Source of the DNA: Psychrobacter immobilis
GTDB taxonomy: Bacteria; Pseudomonadota; Gammaproteobacteria; Pseudomonadales; Moraxellaceae
Reading direction: 5' to 3'
Assembly (NCBI GenBank): GCA_904846145.1
Contig: CAJGZL010000001.1
Coordinates: 1,798,001-1,862,000, forward strand
DNA: 64,000 nt
Shown: piece after piece, positions 28,115 through 37,182 of the stretch
Layout of the letters: every line of letters begins with the position of its first letter
Position numbering within the stretch: the stretch's first letter is position 1
The notes under the pieces: generated by a model
Told to the model about the DNA's origin: nothing
The model's input: the letters and a program-made list of their open reading frames with translations, nothing else
The model's database searches: none
Position numbers and translations under genes: made by a program

Positions 28115-28450
28115 ATGCACATTATGACTCAATTATTGGCTAAAATTAAGCGCCTATTAATACCTGTCTTTATCACTATTATAGGCAGTGCTGCTATGAT
28201 GACAACTGTGTCTGCTGCTGATATTGCAACGACTTATAGTGACTCCTGCGGTGCTTGTCATGATAGCGGTGCTTTAAACGCTATCAAAAAAGGCGATAGT
28301 GCCAAATGGCAGCAACTAATAGAATCTAAAGGTATGCCAGCGCTAGTAAAATCGGTCAAAAACGGTATGATTCAGATGCCTGCTGGTGGCTTGTGCAATA
28401 ACTGTAGCGATGAGGATTATCGTGAACTTATAAAGTACATGAGTAAATAG
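28115..28450 (+). CDS. Cytochrome c5-like monohaem c-type cytochrome
   Basis: From the ATG at 28115 the protein has 111 residues. Positively charged KIKRLL, a hydrophobic segment and the cleavage-type site VSAAD form a signal peptide. The haem-binding CGACH follows at the mature N-terminus. GGLCNNCSDEDYREL near the C-terminus carries the second Cys pair typical of c5. It is a periplasmic electron carrier, probably for terminal oxidases. The frame is open further upstream to 28046, but AAGGAGA six bases before 28115 and the signal peptide fix the start. It precedes a diheme cytochrome c4 gene on the same strand. Confidence 0.88.
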   Translation: MHIMTQLLAKIKRLLIPVFITIIGSAAMMTTVSAADIATTYSDSCGACHDSGALNAIKKGDSAKWQQLIESKGMPALVKSVKNGMIQMPAGGLCNNCSDEDYRELIKYMSK

Positions 28451-28640
28451 GCAGTATTTACGATTATCAAACGCTATAATTTATGGTTAGCAAAACTACA
28501 GATGTTAAGATTAAGTAAGCAAATAGCGTGAAGTCTTGCTATAATAATTGCAAATAAACCCCGATGTCAGTAAGTACTTGCAAACGGTTTCGAATTAAGG
28601 CTTGTCATACTTAGCTGTCTTACCGAATAGTAAGGTAGTT

Positions 28641-28646
28641 TATAAT
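28641..28646 (+). promoter_or_regulatory. Possible -10 box upstream of the cytochrome c4 gene
   Basis: TATAAT lies 99 bases before the c4 start, with only a weak -35-like GTCTTA 18 bases upstream. The position is sensible, but the evidence is one hexamer. Confidence 0.3.
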
Positions 28647-28745
28647 GTACCTAGTTACAGTTTATCTAGGATATAGTGTATCTTGGCTTTTATTAACGCA
28701 ACCATTCTAAATAATACTTACGTCGAGTTAGTAGGATTCATATCA

Positions 28746-29414
28746 ATGAAAAAGTTAATCGCTGCCGCCAGCTTATGTGTTGCAAGTTTCAGCGTACAAG
28801 CTGCTATCACCGTTCCTGAATATGACGCTAATGCTGGTAAAAAAATCGTCGAAGCACAATGTGCGGCCTGTCACGGTGTTAATGGGGTAAGTGTAGTGCC
28901 CTCTCAGCCTAATCTAGGCGGTCAAAATCCGAAATATCTGTATAAGCAATTAGTCAATTTTAAATCAGGCTACCGCGTTAATGGCATTATGCAGTCACAA
29001 GTCGCTAATCTATCACAGCAGCAGCTTGCTGATGTAGCGGGCTACTACGCTGAACAAGCGCCTTGGGGAGTTGGTTTCGGTAATCCCGCTACGACTGCCG
29101 AGGCGACTAAGATCTTCTTAGGTGGTGACAAGTCGCGTGGTGTTATTGGCTGTGCAGGCTGTCACGGTCCAGATGCTGCTGGTAATACGTGGGCAGCATT
29201 TCCACGTTTAGGTGGTCAGCATGCTCAGTATATCGCCACTCAGCTCAAGCTGTTCCGCGCAGCTGGCCGTGAAGACGATGTCACAGGTGATGATCAAAAA
29301 CGTTATAACGATGCGGCCAAAGAAGGCGATATGGGCATGATGCAAATGGTAGCCTCAAAACTATCAGATCGTGATATCCGCATTTTGTCAGATTATGTTA
29401 GTGCTATTCACTAA
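28746..29414 (+). CDS. Diheme cytochrome c4
   Basis: From the ATG at 28746 the protein has 222 residues. A signal peptide MKKLIAAASLCVASFSVQAA leads to two cytochrome c domains. The haem sites are CAACH (first half) and CAGCH (second half), each followed by a distal Met region (NGIMQSQ and EGDMGMMQM). It is periplasmic and hands electrons from the bc1 complex to terminal oxidases. The frame extends to 28683, but that extension would bury the signal peptide. TAGGATTC lies before the chosen ATG. The pair c5-c4 in tandem suggests a joint respiratory role, although 295 bases with a possible promoter separate them. Confidence 0.92.
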   Translation: MKKLIAAASLCVASFSVQAAITVPEYDANAGKKIVEAQCAACHGVNGVSVVPSQPNLGGQNPKYLYKQLVNFKSGYRVNGIMQSQVANLSQQQLADVAGYYAEQAPWGVGFGNPATTAEATKIFLGGDKSRGVIGCAGCHGPDAAGNTWAAFPRLGGQHAQYIATQLKLFRAAGREDDVTGDDQKRYNDAAKEGDMGMMQMVASKLSDRDIRILSDYVSAIH

Positions 29415-29503
29415 TTGCTATTTACTGATATTAGTCATCAATGAAAATTATTAAACATTAATTTTTTGAATTGATGCTTAGCCAGTCGTTATCGTTACGT
29501 TTT

Positions 29504-29529
29504 AAAAGCCCCGTTCTCGGGGTTTTTTT
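29504..29529 (+). terminator. Terminator of cytochrome c4
   Basis: AAAAGCCCCG pairs with CGGGGTTTTT around a TTCT loop, followed by further T. It lies 90 bases after the stop codon. Confidence 0.85.
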
Positions 29530-29628
29530 ACAGCTTACTATTAGCTTTCATAAAATCTATCTATAGCCGCGTATTAGTGGTCTGTATAATTGATTACCTT
29601 TTAACTTTAGATCGTTTGGATTGAGATT

Positions 29629-30759
29629 ATGATGATCCGCTATGCTTCTTATTTTATGGCAGCATTATTGCCTTTATTACTGTTTCGCTTTTTTGTCAGC
29701 TCATCCATTAGCGAGATTGACTTTTGGCTATTGTGGTTACTGGCGATGGTCGTCGTAGCATTGCCAGTCGTTTATGCTGAGATTGCTTTAGCTTATCGCA
29801 GTACTGAATCGCCACTAGCAGGTATGCAAAAGCTCACCCGCGAAGCGGATGCCAGCTCCCTATGGCGCAGCTTTGGCTGGCTGGCAGCCGTAGTTGCGAT
29901 AGTGATTGCCGCTTTGAGTCTATCGGCAGCTAGTAGTAGTCTATTATCAGCACTGACTGAGCTAAATGGCGCAGCTGATATTCCGCTATTTGCTATTGCC
30001 GCAGGCTTGATGGTAATTGCGGTGCTACTCAGCTTACTTGGTGCCGCGCCCTTACCGATTGGTTTAGGACTTATGGTGATTGGGTTGGTGCTAGGGGTTA
30101 CTAGTGGGCTACCGCAAATTAGTTTTACGATGACTGATGTCAGCTTGAGCGAATGGGCGCGAGCTGTTGCTTTGGCCTTGGTCAGTGTTGGCGCTGGTAC
30201 AGGCTTATATTGGTTCGCTCAGCACTTAAACTATAATCAGACGTTGACCGTTGCTAACAACACCGAAACTAACCGTCAGCCACGAGCAGCTGCGATCTAT
30301 CGTGCTTCTAGATTAGTACTGCCTATCTGGCTATTACAGTTAGTCGTTGGGGTGATAGCTTTATTCATAAGTGGTTTGAATCTACCACCTGTCGCTCAGA
30401 TATTATATTCAGTAGGCGTGCTGTTTGTCGTGAGTTATTTATTGCATTATGCTGCGCAGCAGTTAGCGCATAAGTTCGGCGTGTTAATCAGCCTAGCATT
30501 GACTTTAGTTTTGGGAGTGCTACTAGTAATAGCAGTACCAACCGCTTGGCTGGTTGGTGTGCTAGTCATTATTAGCAGTATCGCGGTTCTGCTATTATCC
30601 ATATTTGTTGGATGGCAAATGAAAATAAGTCATTTGCGCAAATCATTAAACTTTGCCAGTGAAGGTTTTTATAATGTGTGGCGGATAGCGATTCGTATCA
30701 TCGTACCGTTAGCATTGGTATTAGCTTTATTAGGCTGGATATTACAGTGGTTGAGCTGA
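29629..30759 (+). CDS. Divergent NSS/SNF-like membrane transporter
   Basis: The 376-residue protein is almost entirely hydrophobic, with about 10-11 membrane segments. Its beginning resembles the Na+:neurotransmitter symporter family. A second helix ending LPVVYAEIALAYRS is followed by a loop with PLAGMQKL and SSLWRSFGWLAAVVAIV, in the place of the family's LEIALG..GWLG pattern. The canonical N-terminal unwound TM1 motif is not recognisable, and the protein is shorter than typical bacterial members (about 450-500). I treat it as a degenerate or diverged relative; the substrate is unknown. Its stop codon overlaps the start of rnfH by one base, so translation is probably coupled. Confidence 0.55.
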   Translation: MMIRYASYFMAALLPLLLFRFFVSSSISEIDFWLLWLLAMVVVALPVVYAEIALAYRSTESPLAGMQKLTREADASSLWRSFGWLAAVVAIVIAALSLSAASSSLLSALTELNGAADIPLFAIAAGLMVIAVLLSLLGAAPLPIGLGLMVIGLVLGVTSGLPQISFTMTDVSLSEWARAVALALVSVGAGTGLYWFAQHLNYNQTLTVANNTETNRQPRAAAIYRASRLVLPIWLLQLVVGVIALFISGLNLPPVAQILYSVGVLFVVSYLLHYAAQQLAHKFGVLISLALTLVLGVLLVIAVPTAWLVGVLVIISSIAVLLLSIFVGWQMKISHLRKSLNFASEGFYNVWRIAIRIIVPLALVLALLGWILQWLS

Positions 30760-31106
30760 TGAGTACAGATCATAGCGATAGCAGAGCAAAGCAGTCGATA
30801 ACGGTGCATTTAGCTTATGCTAAGACGGCAACTGAGCAGCATTATCAGGCACTGCAAGTGATCAAGGGCAGCACAATATATGAAGCTCTGGAGCAGGCGG
30901 GATGGCTGAGTCAATTTACAGATTTAGCGTTATGGTGTCAGCAAGCTATAGATATCAAAGTGCCTACAGCTAAGCTGTGGCATGTCGGCATCTTTGCGCA
31001 AAAGCAGCCACTTAGCTATCAGCTTCAGCCCTTTGACCGTATTGAGGTGTATCGTAGCTTGAGCGCTGATCCTATGTCTCAGCGCAAAAGTAGATCTAGA
31101 AGTTAA
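30759..31106 (+). CDS. rnfH: RnfH-family (UPF0125, RatB-like) ubiquitin-fold protein
   Basis: From the ATG at 30759, overlapping the previous stop (TGATG), the protein has 115 residues. VHLAYAKTATEQHYQALQVI, GSTIYEALEQAGWL and VGIFAQKQPLSYQLQPFDRIEVYRSL match the RnfH family: a beta-grasp fold with the conserved LxxxDRIEVYRPL end (here RSL). RnfH is named after Rnf complexes but also occurs near smpB, ratA and bamE; its exact role is unsettled. The frame is open 27 codons further upstream inside the transporter gene, but that part encodes no family sequence. bamE converges on it from the opposite strand. Confidence 0.85.
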   Translation: MSTDHSDSRAKQSITVHLAYAKTATEQHYQALQVIKGSTIYEALEQAGWLSQFTDLALWCQQAIDIKVPTAKLWHVGIFAQKQPLSYQLQPFDRIEVYRSLSADPMSQRKSRSRS

Positions 31107-31145
31107 AAGCTTAAATTCTTATATAAATAACCTTTTAGCGGCTAT

Positions 31146-31559
31146 TTATTTAGCCTGAGGTAAGGTTTCGATACCTTCAATACGACTCACTAAGCTGTTG
31201 GCGTCAAAATAGATTACTAAATGCTGACTGGCGTCTCTTACATCAGCAATCCCTTTACGACTGCCCTCAGTACCTGCCTGAAAATCATAGACATAATCCC
31301 AGCGATTAGGGGCTAAAGTGTCCCTAATAGCAGGGCTACCTAGTATGTACAATACTTGATTTTGGCTCATGCCAAGCTTTAGCGACTGGGCTTGAGTCTG
31401 AGTGATTGGTGTACCTTGTGGTAAATCAATCTTATAAACACTAAATAGCGAACAACCTGATAAGGTAAGTGTAGCACCCAGACCGATGGCAAGGACAAGC
31501 TTGCGTAGAGTACGATTAGAAAAAATAGCTAATGAATTTATCATGATAAGATGACTCAT
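31146..31559 (-). CDS. bamE: Outer-membrane assembly lipoprotein BamE (OmlA/SmpA)
   Basis: BamE is the small lipoprotein of the BAM complex that inserts beta-barrels into the outer membrane. The 137-residue protein has a signal peptide ending in the lipobox LSGC (Cys36). FSVYKIDLPQGTPITQ, LKLGMSQNQVLYILGSPAI and NRWDYVYDF follow, all hallmarks of the family. A second in-frame ATG five codons downstream (MINSLAIF) is an equally possible start. fur is divergent upstream, and rnfH converges. The omlA/fur divergon is known from Pseudomonas. Confidence 0.93.
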   Translation of the reverse strand: MSHLIMINSLAIFSNRTLRKLVLAIGLGATLTLSGCSLFSVYKIDLPQGTPITQTQAQSLKLGMSQNQVLYILGSPAIRDTLAPNRWDYVYDFQAGTEGSRKGIADVRDASQHLVIYFDANSLVSRIEGIETLPQAK

Positions 31560-31725
31560 AAAAATGGGTTAGGCTGGGCTAAACGTCAGTATAACAACGC
31601 ATACCAGCAATCTTGGACAAATGATACGTCATTTACTTGCAATTGCCTATCACTTACGACATTATTTCATAAACCTAATTTCATAAACCTTATAGGATAG
31701 CGATAGCGATAGAGCAGATGTCTGT

Positions 31726-31755
31726 AACGCTCTAAGCTGTGCAGCTTAGAGCGTT
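31726..31755. other. Perfect 13-bp hairpin in the bamE/fur divergent region
   Basis: AACGCTCTAAGCT (31726-31738) pairs perfectly with AGCTTAGAGCGTT (31743-31755) around GTGC. It has no long T-tract and stands upstream of both genes. It could be an operator, a leader structure or the end of a short RNA. The rest of the 362-bp gap is AT-rich, with a duplicated TTTCATAAACCT word near 31670-31690. Confidence 0.6.
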
Positions 31756-31921
31756 TGTAGTCTGTAGACTAAAACTCTGTGCTTGCTAAATACCGCCGAG
31801 CTAGTATGATTACTATAATAATTGCTTTATTATTAAATAAATAGCTTCTTAAAATAACCACTATGAACTACTTATATTTTAATTTTTACTTATTTGGACT
31901 TTAACAGTCAAAGGGAACATT

Positions 31922-32353
31922 ATGTCTTTTACTAATCAAGATTTGCGTAAAGCGGGACTCAAAGTGACCTTGCCACGAGTCAAGATTCTGGAGCTGTTAG
32001 AGAGTGCAGAGCTTCATCACATGAGCGCGGAGGAAGTGTACAAAGCCCTCATTGAACAAGGTGAAGATGTTGGTCTAGCGACCGTATATCGAGTACTGAC
32101 CCAGTTTGAGCAAGCGGGCATCGTTGAGCGTCATAATTTTGAAAATAATCTATCCGTATTTGAGATCACCCAAGAAGAGCATCATGATCATCTGGTTTGT
32201 GATATCTGTGGCAAAATTATTGAGTTTCATAATGCGACTATTGAGGTTGAACAGCTTGCCGTTGCAAAAGAGCATGGCTTTAAGCTCTCGGGACACTCGT
32301 TAGTGCTATATGGCATCTGTAATAATAAAGAGTGTCAAGATAGCGCTAAATAA
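31922..32353 (+). CDS. fur: Ferric uptake regulator Fur
   Basis: Fur represses iron-uptake genes when loaded with Fe(II). The 143-residue protein has the winged helix (LRKAGLKVTLPRVKILELLE, VGLATVYRVLTQFEQAGIV). The metal-binding region is HHDHLVCDICGKIIEF with the CxxC zinc pair, and the C-terminal CNNKECQD supplies the second Cys pair. AAAGGGA lies upstream of the ATG. No clear GATAATGATAATCATTATC-like Fur box is visible upstream, so autoregulation cannot be claimed from the sequence. bamE is divergent. Confidence 0.96.
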   Translation: MSFTNQDLRKAGLKVTLPRVKILELLESAELHHMSAEEVYKALIEQGEDVGLATVYRVLTQFEQAGIVERHNFENNLSVFEITQEEHHDHLVCDICGKIIEFHNATIEVEQLAVAKEHGFKLSGHSLVLYGICNNKECQDSAK

Positions 32354-32398
32354 ATTAGCGAACCGCTATGCTTTTAATTCGAGATGCCATTAACCATT

Positions 32399-32423
32399 AA
32401 GCCTTCATAACGAAGGCTTTTTT
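32399..32423 (+). terminator. Terminator of fur
   Basis: AAGCCTTC pairs with GAAGGCTT around a short ATAAC loop, followed by T6 in total, 46 bases after the stop. Confidence 0.85.
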
Positions 32424-32517
32424 GTGACTTTAAACTTTGTAATCTTAAATAAGGTTTTGCAAATTTGAACGACTTATTCTAATCGATAGCTTTTAATTAA
32501 CAATTTCTACTCAACAA

Positions 32518-33639
32518 TTAAAAAGTGTCTAAGGATAGGTTATCCAAGTCTTGATCTTGAGTACTACTGCTATGCTTACTGTTTAGCTTGATTTGCAGGC
32601 GCAAATCATTAGGGGAGTCTGCATATATCATGGCATCTTTATAAGTGACTTCATTATTTTCATATAAATCGAACAGGGCCTGATCAAAAGTCTGCATGCC
32701 GTTGTTCCGTGAGCGCTTCATCACATCTTTGATCTCATGCACTTCACCTTTACGGATATAGTCGCTGATCAATTGTGAGTTTAATAAAATCTCAATAGCA
32801 GCGCGACGCCCTTTACCATCGGGTGTAGGGATCAGCTGCTGAGCAATGATGGCTTGCAAGTTTAACGATAAATCCATAAATAGCTGGCTATGACGATCGG
32901 CTTCAAAAAAGTGAATGATACGGTCAATAGCTTGGTTCGCGTTATTAGCGTGTAAGGTTGCAAAAACTAAATGCCCTGTTTCTGCATACTGAATAGCGTA
33001 GTTCATCACTTCACGATTACGAATTTCACCAATCAAAATAACATCTGGTGCTTGGCGAAGGGTATTTTTGAGGCCAGACTCAAACGATAAGGTATCGATA
33101 CCCACTTCGCGCTGGGTGATAATGCAGCCTTGATGCTGATGGATAAACTCTATTGGATCTTCAATAGTAATAATATGACCATGCGAGTTTTGATTGCGAT
33201 GCCCAACCATAGCAGCAAGGGTAGTCGACTTACCTGTACCAGTCGCGCCAACTAATAGGATGATGCCACGGTTTTTCATAGCCAGCTCTTTTAATAGAGG
33301 TGGTAATTGCAGCTCATCAACAGTCGGAATTTTATTCTCAATTTTACGTAGGACCATTCCTGGCATATCGCGTTGCACAAAGGCGCTAACGCGAAAACGG
33401 GCTAGTTCAGCACTATCAGTGATGGCGAACTGACATTCATTAGTCTCAGAGAATTCTTTTCGTTGCGCAGGCGTCATCACCCCTTTTACCAAAGTATCGA
33501 CTTGCTTGATAGTCAATGGCGTTTTACCCACGGGATGGATAACCCCGTTCATTTTCATTGAAGGCGCGACGTCAGCTGTGATAAATAAGTCAGAGCCATT
33601 TTTTTTGATCATTAACTGTAATAACTTATCGAAGTCCAT
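32518..33639 (-). CDS. pilU: Type IV pilus retraction ATPase PilU
   Basis: PilU is the PilT-dependent second retraction ATPase at the cytoplasmic base of type IV pili. The 373-residue protein has Walker A GATGTGKSTTLAAMV, the Asp-box region IITIEDPIEFIHQH, Walker B DVILIGEIRNREVM and the His-box HLVFATLHANNA. GATGTGKS and the C-terminal extension past the AIEILLNSQLISDYIRKGE region separate it from PilT. It lies 90 bases downstream of pilT on the same strand, the usual pilTU order, and is likely co-transcribed. Retraction supports twitching, DNA uptake and surface sensing. No pilin or assembly gene is in the window. Confidence 0.92.
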   Translation of the reverse strand: MDFDKLLQLMIKKNGSDLFITADVAPSMKMNGVIHPVGKTPLTIKQVDTLVKGVMTPAQRKEFSETNECQFAITDSAELARFRVSAFVQRDMPGMVLRKIENKIPTVDELQLPPLLKELAMKNRGIILLVGATGTGKSTTLAAMVGHRNQNSHGHIITIEDPIEFIHQHQGCIITQREVGIDTLSFESGLKNTLRQAPDVILIGEIRNREVMNYAIQYAETGHLVFATLHANNANQAIDRIIHFFEADRHSQLFMDLSLNLQAIIAQQLIPTPDGKGRRAAIEILLNSQLISDYIRKGEVHEIKDVMKRSRNNGMQTFDQALFDLYENNEVTYKDAMIYADSPNDLRLQIKLNSKHSSSTQDQDLDNLSLDTF

Positions 33640-33729
33640 AATAGAGTCACATATAAATAAAGAGTAAGGGTAAGTACTTAGTGATATTGAATATCAAACG
33701 TCCATCAACTTAACTTATAATAATTTTAC

Positions 33730-34788
33730 TTATAAAAAGGCATCTGGTTGCTTGGCATAAGGTCTAGCAACTTCCTTACTAATAGTGCCTTTAGTTATTA
33801 GATTCTTGAGCGACTGATCTAAAGTAATCATCCCTTCACCTGCACCAGTCTGTATCGATGAATACATCTGTGCCACTTTATTTTCGCGGATCAAATTACG
33901 AATGGCGGGCGTGCCTAACATGATCTCATGCGCAGCCACTCGGCCACCTGTCTTACGGGGTAATAAGGTTTGTGAAATGACGGCTTGCAGTGATTCTGAT
34001 AGCATAGCGCGAATCATAGACTTCTCAGAGGCTGGAAAAACATCAATGACTCGGTCAATCGTTTTGGCCGCTGAGCTGGTGTGCAAAGTGCCAAATACTA
34101 AGTGTCCTGTTTCAGCAGCGGTCAGAGCCAAACGAATGGTCTCAAGATCACGTAATTCGCCGACTAAGATCACGTCTGGATCCTCACGTAATGCTGAGCG
34201 CAGAGCAGGCTCAAAACCTAAGGTATCACGGTGCACTTCACGCTGATTAATCAAACTCTTTTTGGATTCGTGAACGAATTCAATAGGATCTTCGATAGTC
34301 AAAATATGCTCTTTACGAGTCTCATTAATATAATCGACCATAGCGGCTAAAGTAGTGGACTTACCCGAGCCAGTAGGACCTGTGACTAATACCACGCCAC
34401 GCTTGAAGTCAGATACACGCTTGAACACTTCACCCATGCCTAAGTCCTCCATAGTGAGCACTTTGGAGGGAATAGTCCGAAAAACTGCGCCAGCACCACG
34501 ATTTTGATTAAAAGCATTGACTCGAAAACGGGCTAAGTTTGGAATTTCAAACGAAAAATCTGTCTCAAAAAACTCTTCAAAATCTGCGCGCTGCTTATCA
34601 TTCATGATATCGTAGATCAGCTGATGAACAGTCTGATGGCTCATCACGGGCATGTTGATACGAGTCATCTCACCATCAACGCGAATGATAGCGGGCATTC
34701 CTGCGGAGATATGCAAATCTGATGCGTTATGCTTCACCGTAAAGCGTAATAAATCTTCAATACTTAACGTGCTTTTCTCAGACTTCAT
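33730..34788 (-). CDS. pilT: Type IV pilus retraction ATPase PilT
   Basis: PilT is the hexameric ATPase that depolymerises pili. The 352-residue protein carries HNASDLHISAG at the N-terminus, Walker A GPTGSGKSTTLAAMV, ILTIEDPIEFVHE, Walker B DVILVGELRDLETI and HLVFGTLHTSSA. The diagnostic AIRNLIRE motif, needed for retraction, is at about residues 288-295. The ribosome-binding site TAGGAA precedes the ATG. pilU follows. yggS is divergent upstream, a neighbour pairing also found in Pseudomonas. Confidence 0.96.
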   Translation of the reverse strand: MKSEKSTLSIEDLLRFTVKHNASDLHISAGMPAIIRVDGEMTRINMPVMSHQTVHQLIYDIMNDKQRADFEEFFETDFSFEIPNLARFRVNAFNQNRGAGAVFRTIPSKVLTMEDLGMGEVFKRVSDFKRGVVLVTGPTGSGKSTTLAAMVDYINETRKEHILTIEDPIEFVHESKKSLINQREVHRDTLGFEPALRSALREDPDVILVGELRDLETIRLALTAAETGHLVFGTLHTSSAAKTIDRVIDVFPASEKSMIRAMLSESLQAVISQTLLPRKTGGRVAAHEIMLGTPAIRNLIRENKVAQMYSSIQTGAGEGMITLDQSLKNLITKGTISKEVARPYAKQPDAFL

Positions 34789-34996
34789 TGTCTATTCCTA
34801 ATAGTAAATAAAATATACTCACATACCTATAATAGTTATTTATCTAGACTACAAACATTCTATGTTACCCTATTTTGCTACAGGCAATGAGCCAATACTC
34901 TGTTAACAGTATAGATTAAATCATGTCACCCTATAATAACAACCTTAATTAACTTTAATGACCCTTTTAAACGCACAACTAAAACGTGAGGCTTTT

Positions 34997-35779
34997 ATGA
35001 GTAATGATATGATCGGAAAGCTGCCAGACAATAAAAATGACAACATTGACAATGCTAATAATGAAAACATTGATCAAGCTGCCTTGATCAATAACTGGCA
35101 AAAAGTTAGCGAGCAAGTAGCACAAGCGCACAAGCAAACCGCTGAGCAACAGCATAGCAAAGCGGCGGCTAAAGTGACCTTACTAGCGGTGTCCAAAACT
35201 AAGCCTGCCAAAATGATTGCGACACTTGTCAAGCAAGGCCAGCACGAGTTTGGTGAGAACTACCTACAAGAGGCGATTGAAAAGATCACAACTTTACAGG
35301 CCGATCCTGAGATGAGTGCTATTGTCTGGCATTACATCGGTAGTATTCAGCGTAATAAAACCCGCGATATAGCAGAGCATTTTGATTGGGTGCAGACCCT
35401 GGAGCGCGAGATTATCGCCAAGCGCTTAAACAATCAGCGCCCTGATGATATGCCACCATTGAACGTACTTATTCAGCTCAATATTGATGACGAGGATAGC
35501 AAATCAGGATGTCTTCCAGCAGAATTACCTAAATTGATTGCGACTATTAAGGGTTATGAGCGCTTGCAACTGCGCGGACTTATGATCATTCCTGCCAAAT
35601 CTGATACTGATGCATTTGCGCGGACTCAGCGATTATTTGCTGATATAAAACAGGATCATCCTGAGCTTACAGGATGGGATACCCTGAGCATGGGCATGAG
35701 TAGTGATATGAGTGAAGCTATCGATAATGGCTCGACTATGGTGCGAGTGGGTACGGCGATATTTGGGGCGCGTGATTAA
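34997..35779 (+). CDS. yggS: Pyridoxal-phosphate homeostasis protein YggS (PLPBP/PROSC)
   Basis: YggS binds PLP and buffers vitamin B6; no enzyme reaction is known. The fold is an alanine-racemase-type barrel without the second domain. The Schiff-base Lys is in LLAVSKTKPAKMI. Other conserved parts are FGENYLQEA, WHYIGSIQRNK, NVLIQLNIDDEDSKSGC and SMGMSSDMSEAI with VRVGTAIFG. The frame opens at 34958, but GTGAGG seven bases before the ATG at 34997 favours that start, giving 260 residues. The N-terminus has a 45-residue Asn/Asp-rich extension that is not part of the fold. Confidence 0.92.
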   Translation: MSNDMIGKLPDNKNDNIDNANNENIDQAALINNWQKVSEQVAQAHKQTAEQQHSKAAAKVTLLAVSKTKPAKMIATLVKQGQHEFGENYLQEAIEKITTLQADPEMSAIVWHYIGSIQRNKTRDIAEHFDWVQTLEREIIAKRLNNQRPDDMPPLNVLIQLNIDDEDSKSGCLPAELPKLIATIKGYERLQLRGLMIIPAKSDTDAFARTQRLFADIKQDHPELTGWDTLSMGMSSDMSEAIDNGSTMVRVGTAIFGARD

Positions 35780-35815
35780 CCAACAACCGAGTTATATTCT
35801 ACAAATTAACTTATG

Positions 35816-37090
35816 CTAATTTTCTTCTTCAAATTTAGTCACCAGTAATTGGTTGATCTTTAAATTTTCGGTAGCCAGAATCTCAAACCGATAATTAGTA
35901 TACTCAATGCTATCGGTCTTTTTAGGGATTTTGCGCAACATATACATCATAAAGCCGCTGATAGTCTCGTAGTTTTGACTATGCGGTAGCTCGCCCATAC
36001 CCAAAGCGCGAATGACGTCTTCAATAGGCGTCATACCATCGATCAGCCAAGAGTTATCAGTACGCTGTACAATAGGCTGCTCCTCTAAAGTCACCAGCTC
36101 GCCCATAACGATACTCATCACATCCCTCAAAGTAATCACACCGACCACCAAGGCATACTCGTTAACGATGACTGCAAAGTCAGCGCCTGTTGATTTAAAG
36201 GTTTCAAGCACTTCAAATAAGGAGAGCGTGTCTGGGATAAATAACGCGGGCTTTAGCAGAGCTTTATCCGTCAAACATACTTGCTGCTGCTCAAGCACTG
36301 AGGCCAAGAAGCTACGTGACTCGACATAGCCGATGATATGCTCTAAATCATCATCTATGCAGACCAAAAACTTATTATGTGGCTGCTTGATCATGACTGC
36401 GACTATTTGCTCTGTGCTGGCTTGGCTATCAAAATAGACCACATGCTCGCGCGGATTCATGACCGAGGTCACTGTACGCTCTTGCATCTCAAATATGTTT
36501 TCGATCAAGTGATGCTCTTGGTGCTTGATAACGCCTGCTTCTGCGCCAGCATCCATCACCGCATAAATATCCTCAGAGGTCATTTCATCTTTACGTACAG
36601 TTGAGATGCCTGCCAGTTTAAATATCAAATTTGCAGCGCTATCGAATACCCAAATAATGGGCTTTAGAATAAATATCAAAAATAGCATTGGTCTTACTAA
36701 TTTTATAGCAATATTTTCAGTGTCTGACATAGCTAAGCGTCTGGGTATCAGATCAGCAAACAAAGAAAATATACTGGTAACTAGCACAAATGATATGACG
36801 GAGGATAGTGCTTCATTATGGAAAATACGCTGCAAATAGGGGCTAAGAGCTGACTCACCTACAGCACCAGCTGAGATAGCGACAGCATTCAGAACGACTT
36901 GGACTAAGGTAATAAAATTACCAGGGTGCTCTTGCATATTTAGAACAACAAGCGCACGGATGTCGCCTTCTTTTGCTAGTACTTGTAGCTTGATCCTACG
37001 AGCAGCAGCAATGGCTATCTCTGCACTAGAGACTAGTGCACTTAACGCGATTAGTAATAAAAGAAACACACTAGCTGCTAGCAAGCTCAT
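35816..37090 (-). CDS. CNNM/CorC-type membrane protein (DUF21, CBS pair, CorC_HlyC)
   Basis: From the ATG at 37090 the protein has 424 residues. The DUF21 membrane domain has about four segments (first SLLAASVFLLLLIALSALV, then SSAEIAIAAARR). A CBS pair follows (ERTVTSVMNPREHVVYFDS and KPALFIPDTLSLFEVLETF), then a C-terminal CorC_HlyC domain (DNSWLIDGMTPIEDVIRAL). The family includes YtfL/PaeA and magnesium or polyamine exporters; the substrate here is unknown. The frame stays open to a TTG at 37198, but that codon sits inside the nadE terminator hairpin, so the internal ATG is preferred. Confidence 0.82.
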   Translation of the reverse strand: MSLLAASVFLLLLIALSALVSSAEIAIAAARRIKLQVLAKEGDIRALVVLNMQEHPGNFITLVQVVLNAVAISAGAVGESALSPYLQRIFHNEALSSVISFVLVTSIFSLFADLIPRRLAMSDTENIAIKLVRPMLFLIFILKPIIWVFDSAANLIFKLAGISTVRKDEMTSEDIYAVMDAGAEAGVIKHQEHHLIENIFEMQERTVTSVMNPREHVVYFDSQASTEQIVAVMIKQPHNKFLVCIDDDLEHIIGYVESRSFLASVLEQQQVCLTDKALLKPALFIPDTLSLFEVLETFKSTGADFAVIVNEYALVVGVITLRDVMSIVMGELVTLEEQPIVQRTDNSWLIDGMTPIEDVIRALGMGELPHSQNYETISGFMMYMLRKIPKKTDSIEYTNYRFEILATENLKINQLLVTKFEEEN

Positions 37091-37182
37091 GAAATACTCG
37101 GATAAATGGGATAAAATAAAGGTGAGATTTAGAGAATAAAACCACTGAAAAAGAGTAGGATCAGATAATAAAAGACAAAAAC

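Noticed and set aside
31801..31921. Fur box upstream of fur
   Set aside because: Only scattered AT-rich words; no 19-bp palindrome of the GATAATGATAATCATTATC type could be defended.
33902..34246. Plus-strand ORF opposite pilT
   Set aside because: pilT is certain from its motifs, and the opposite frame shows no protein-like pattern.
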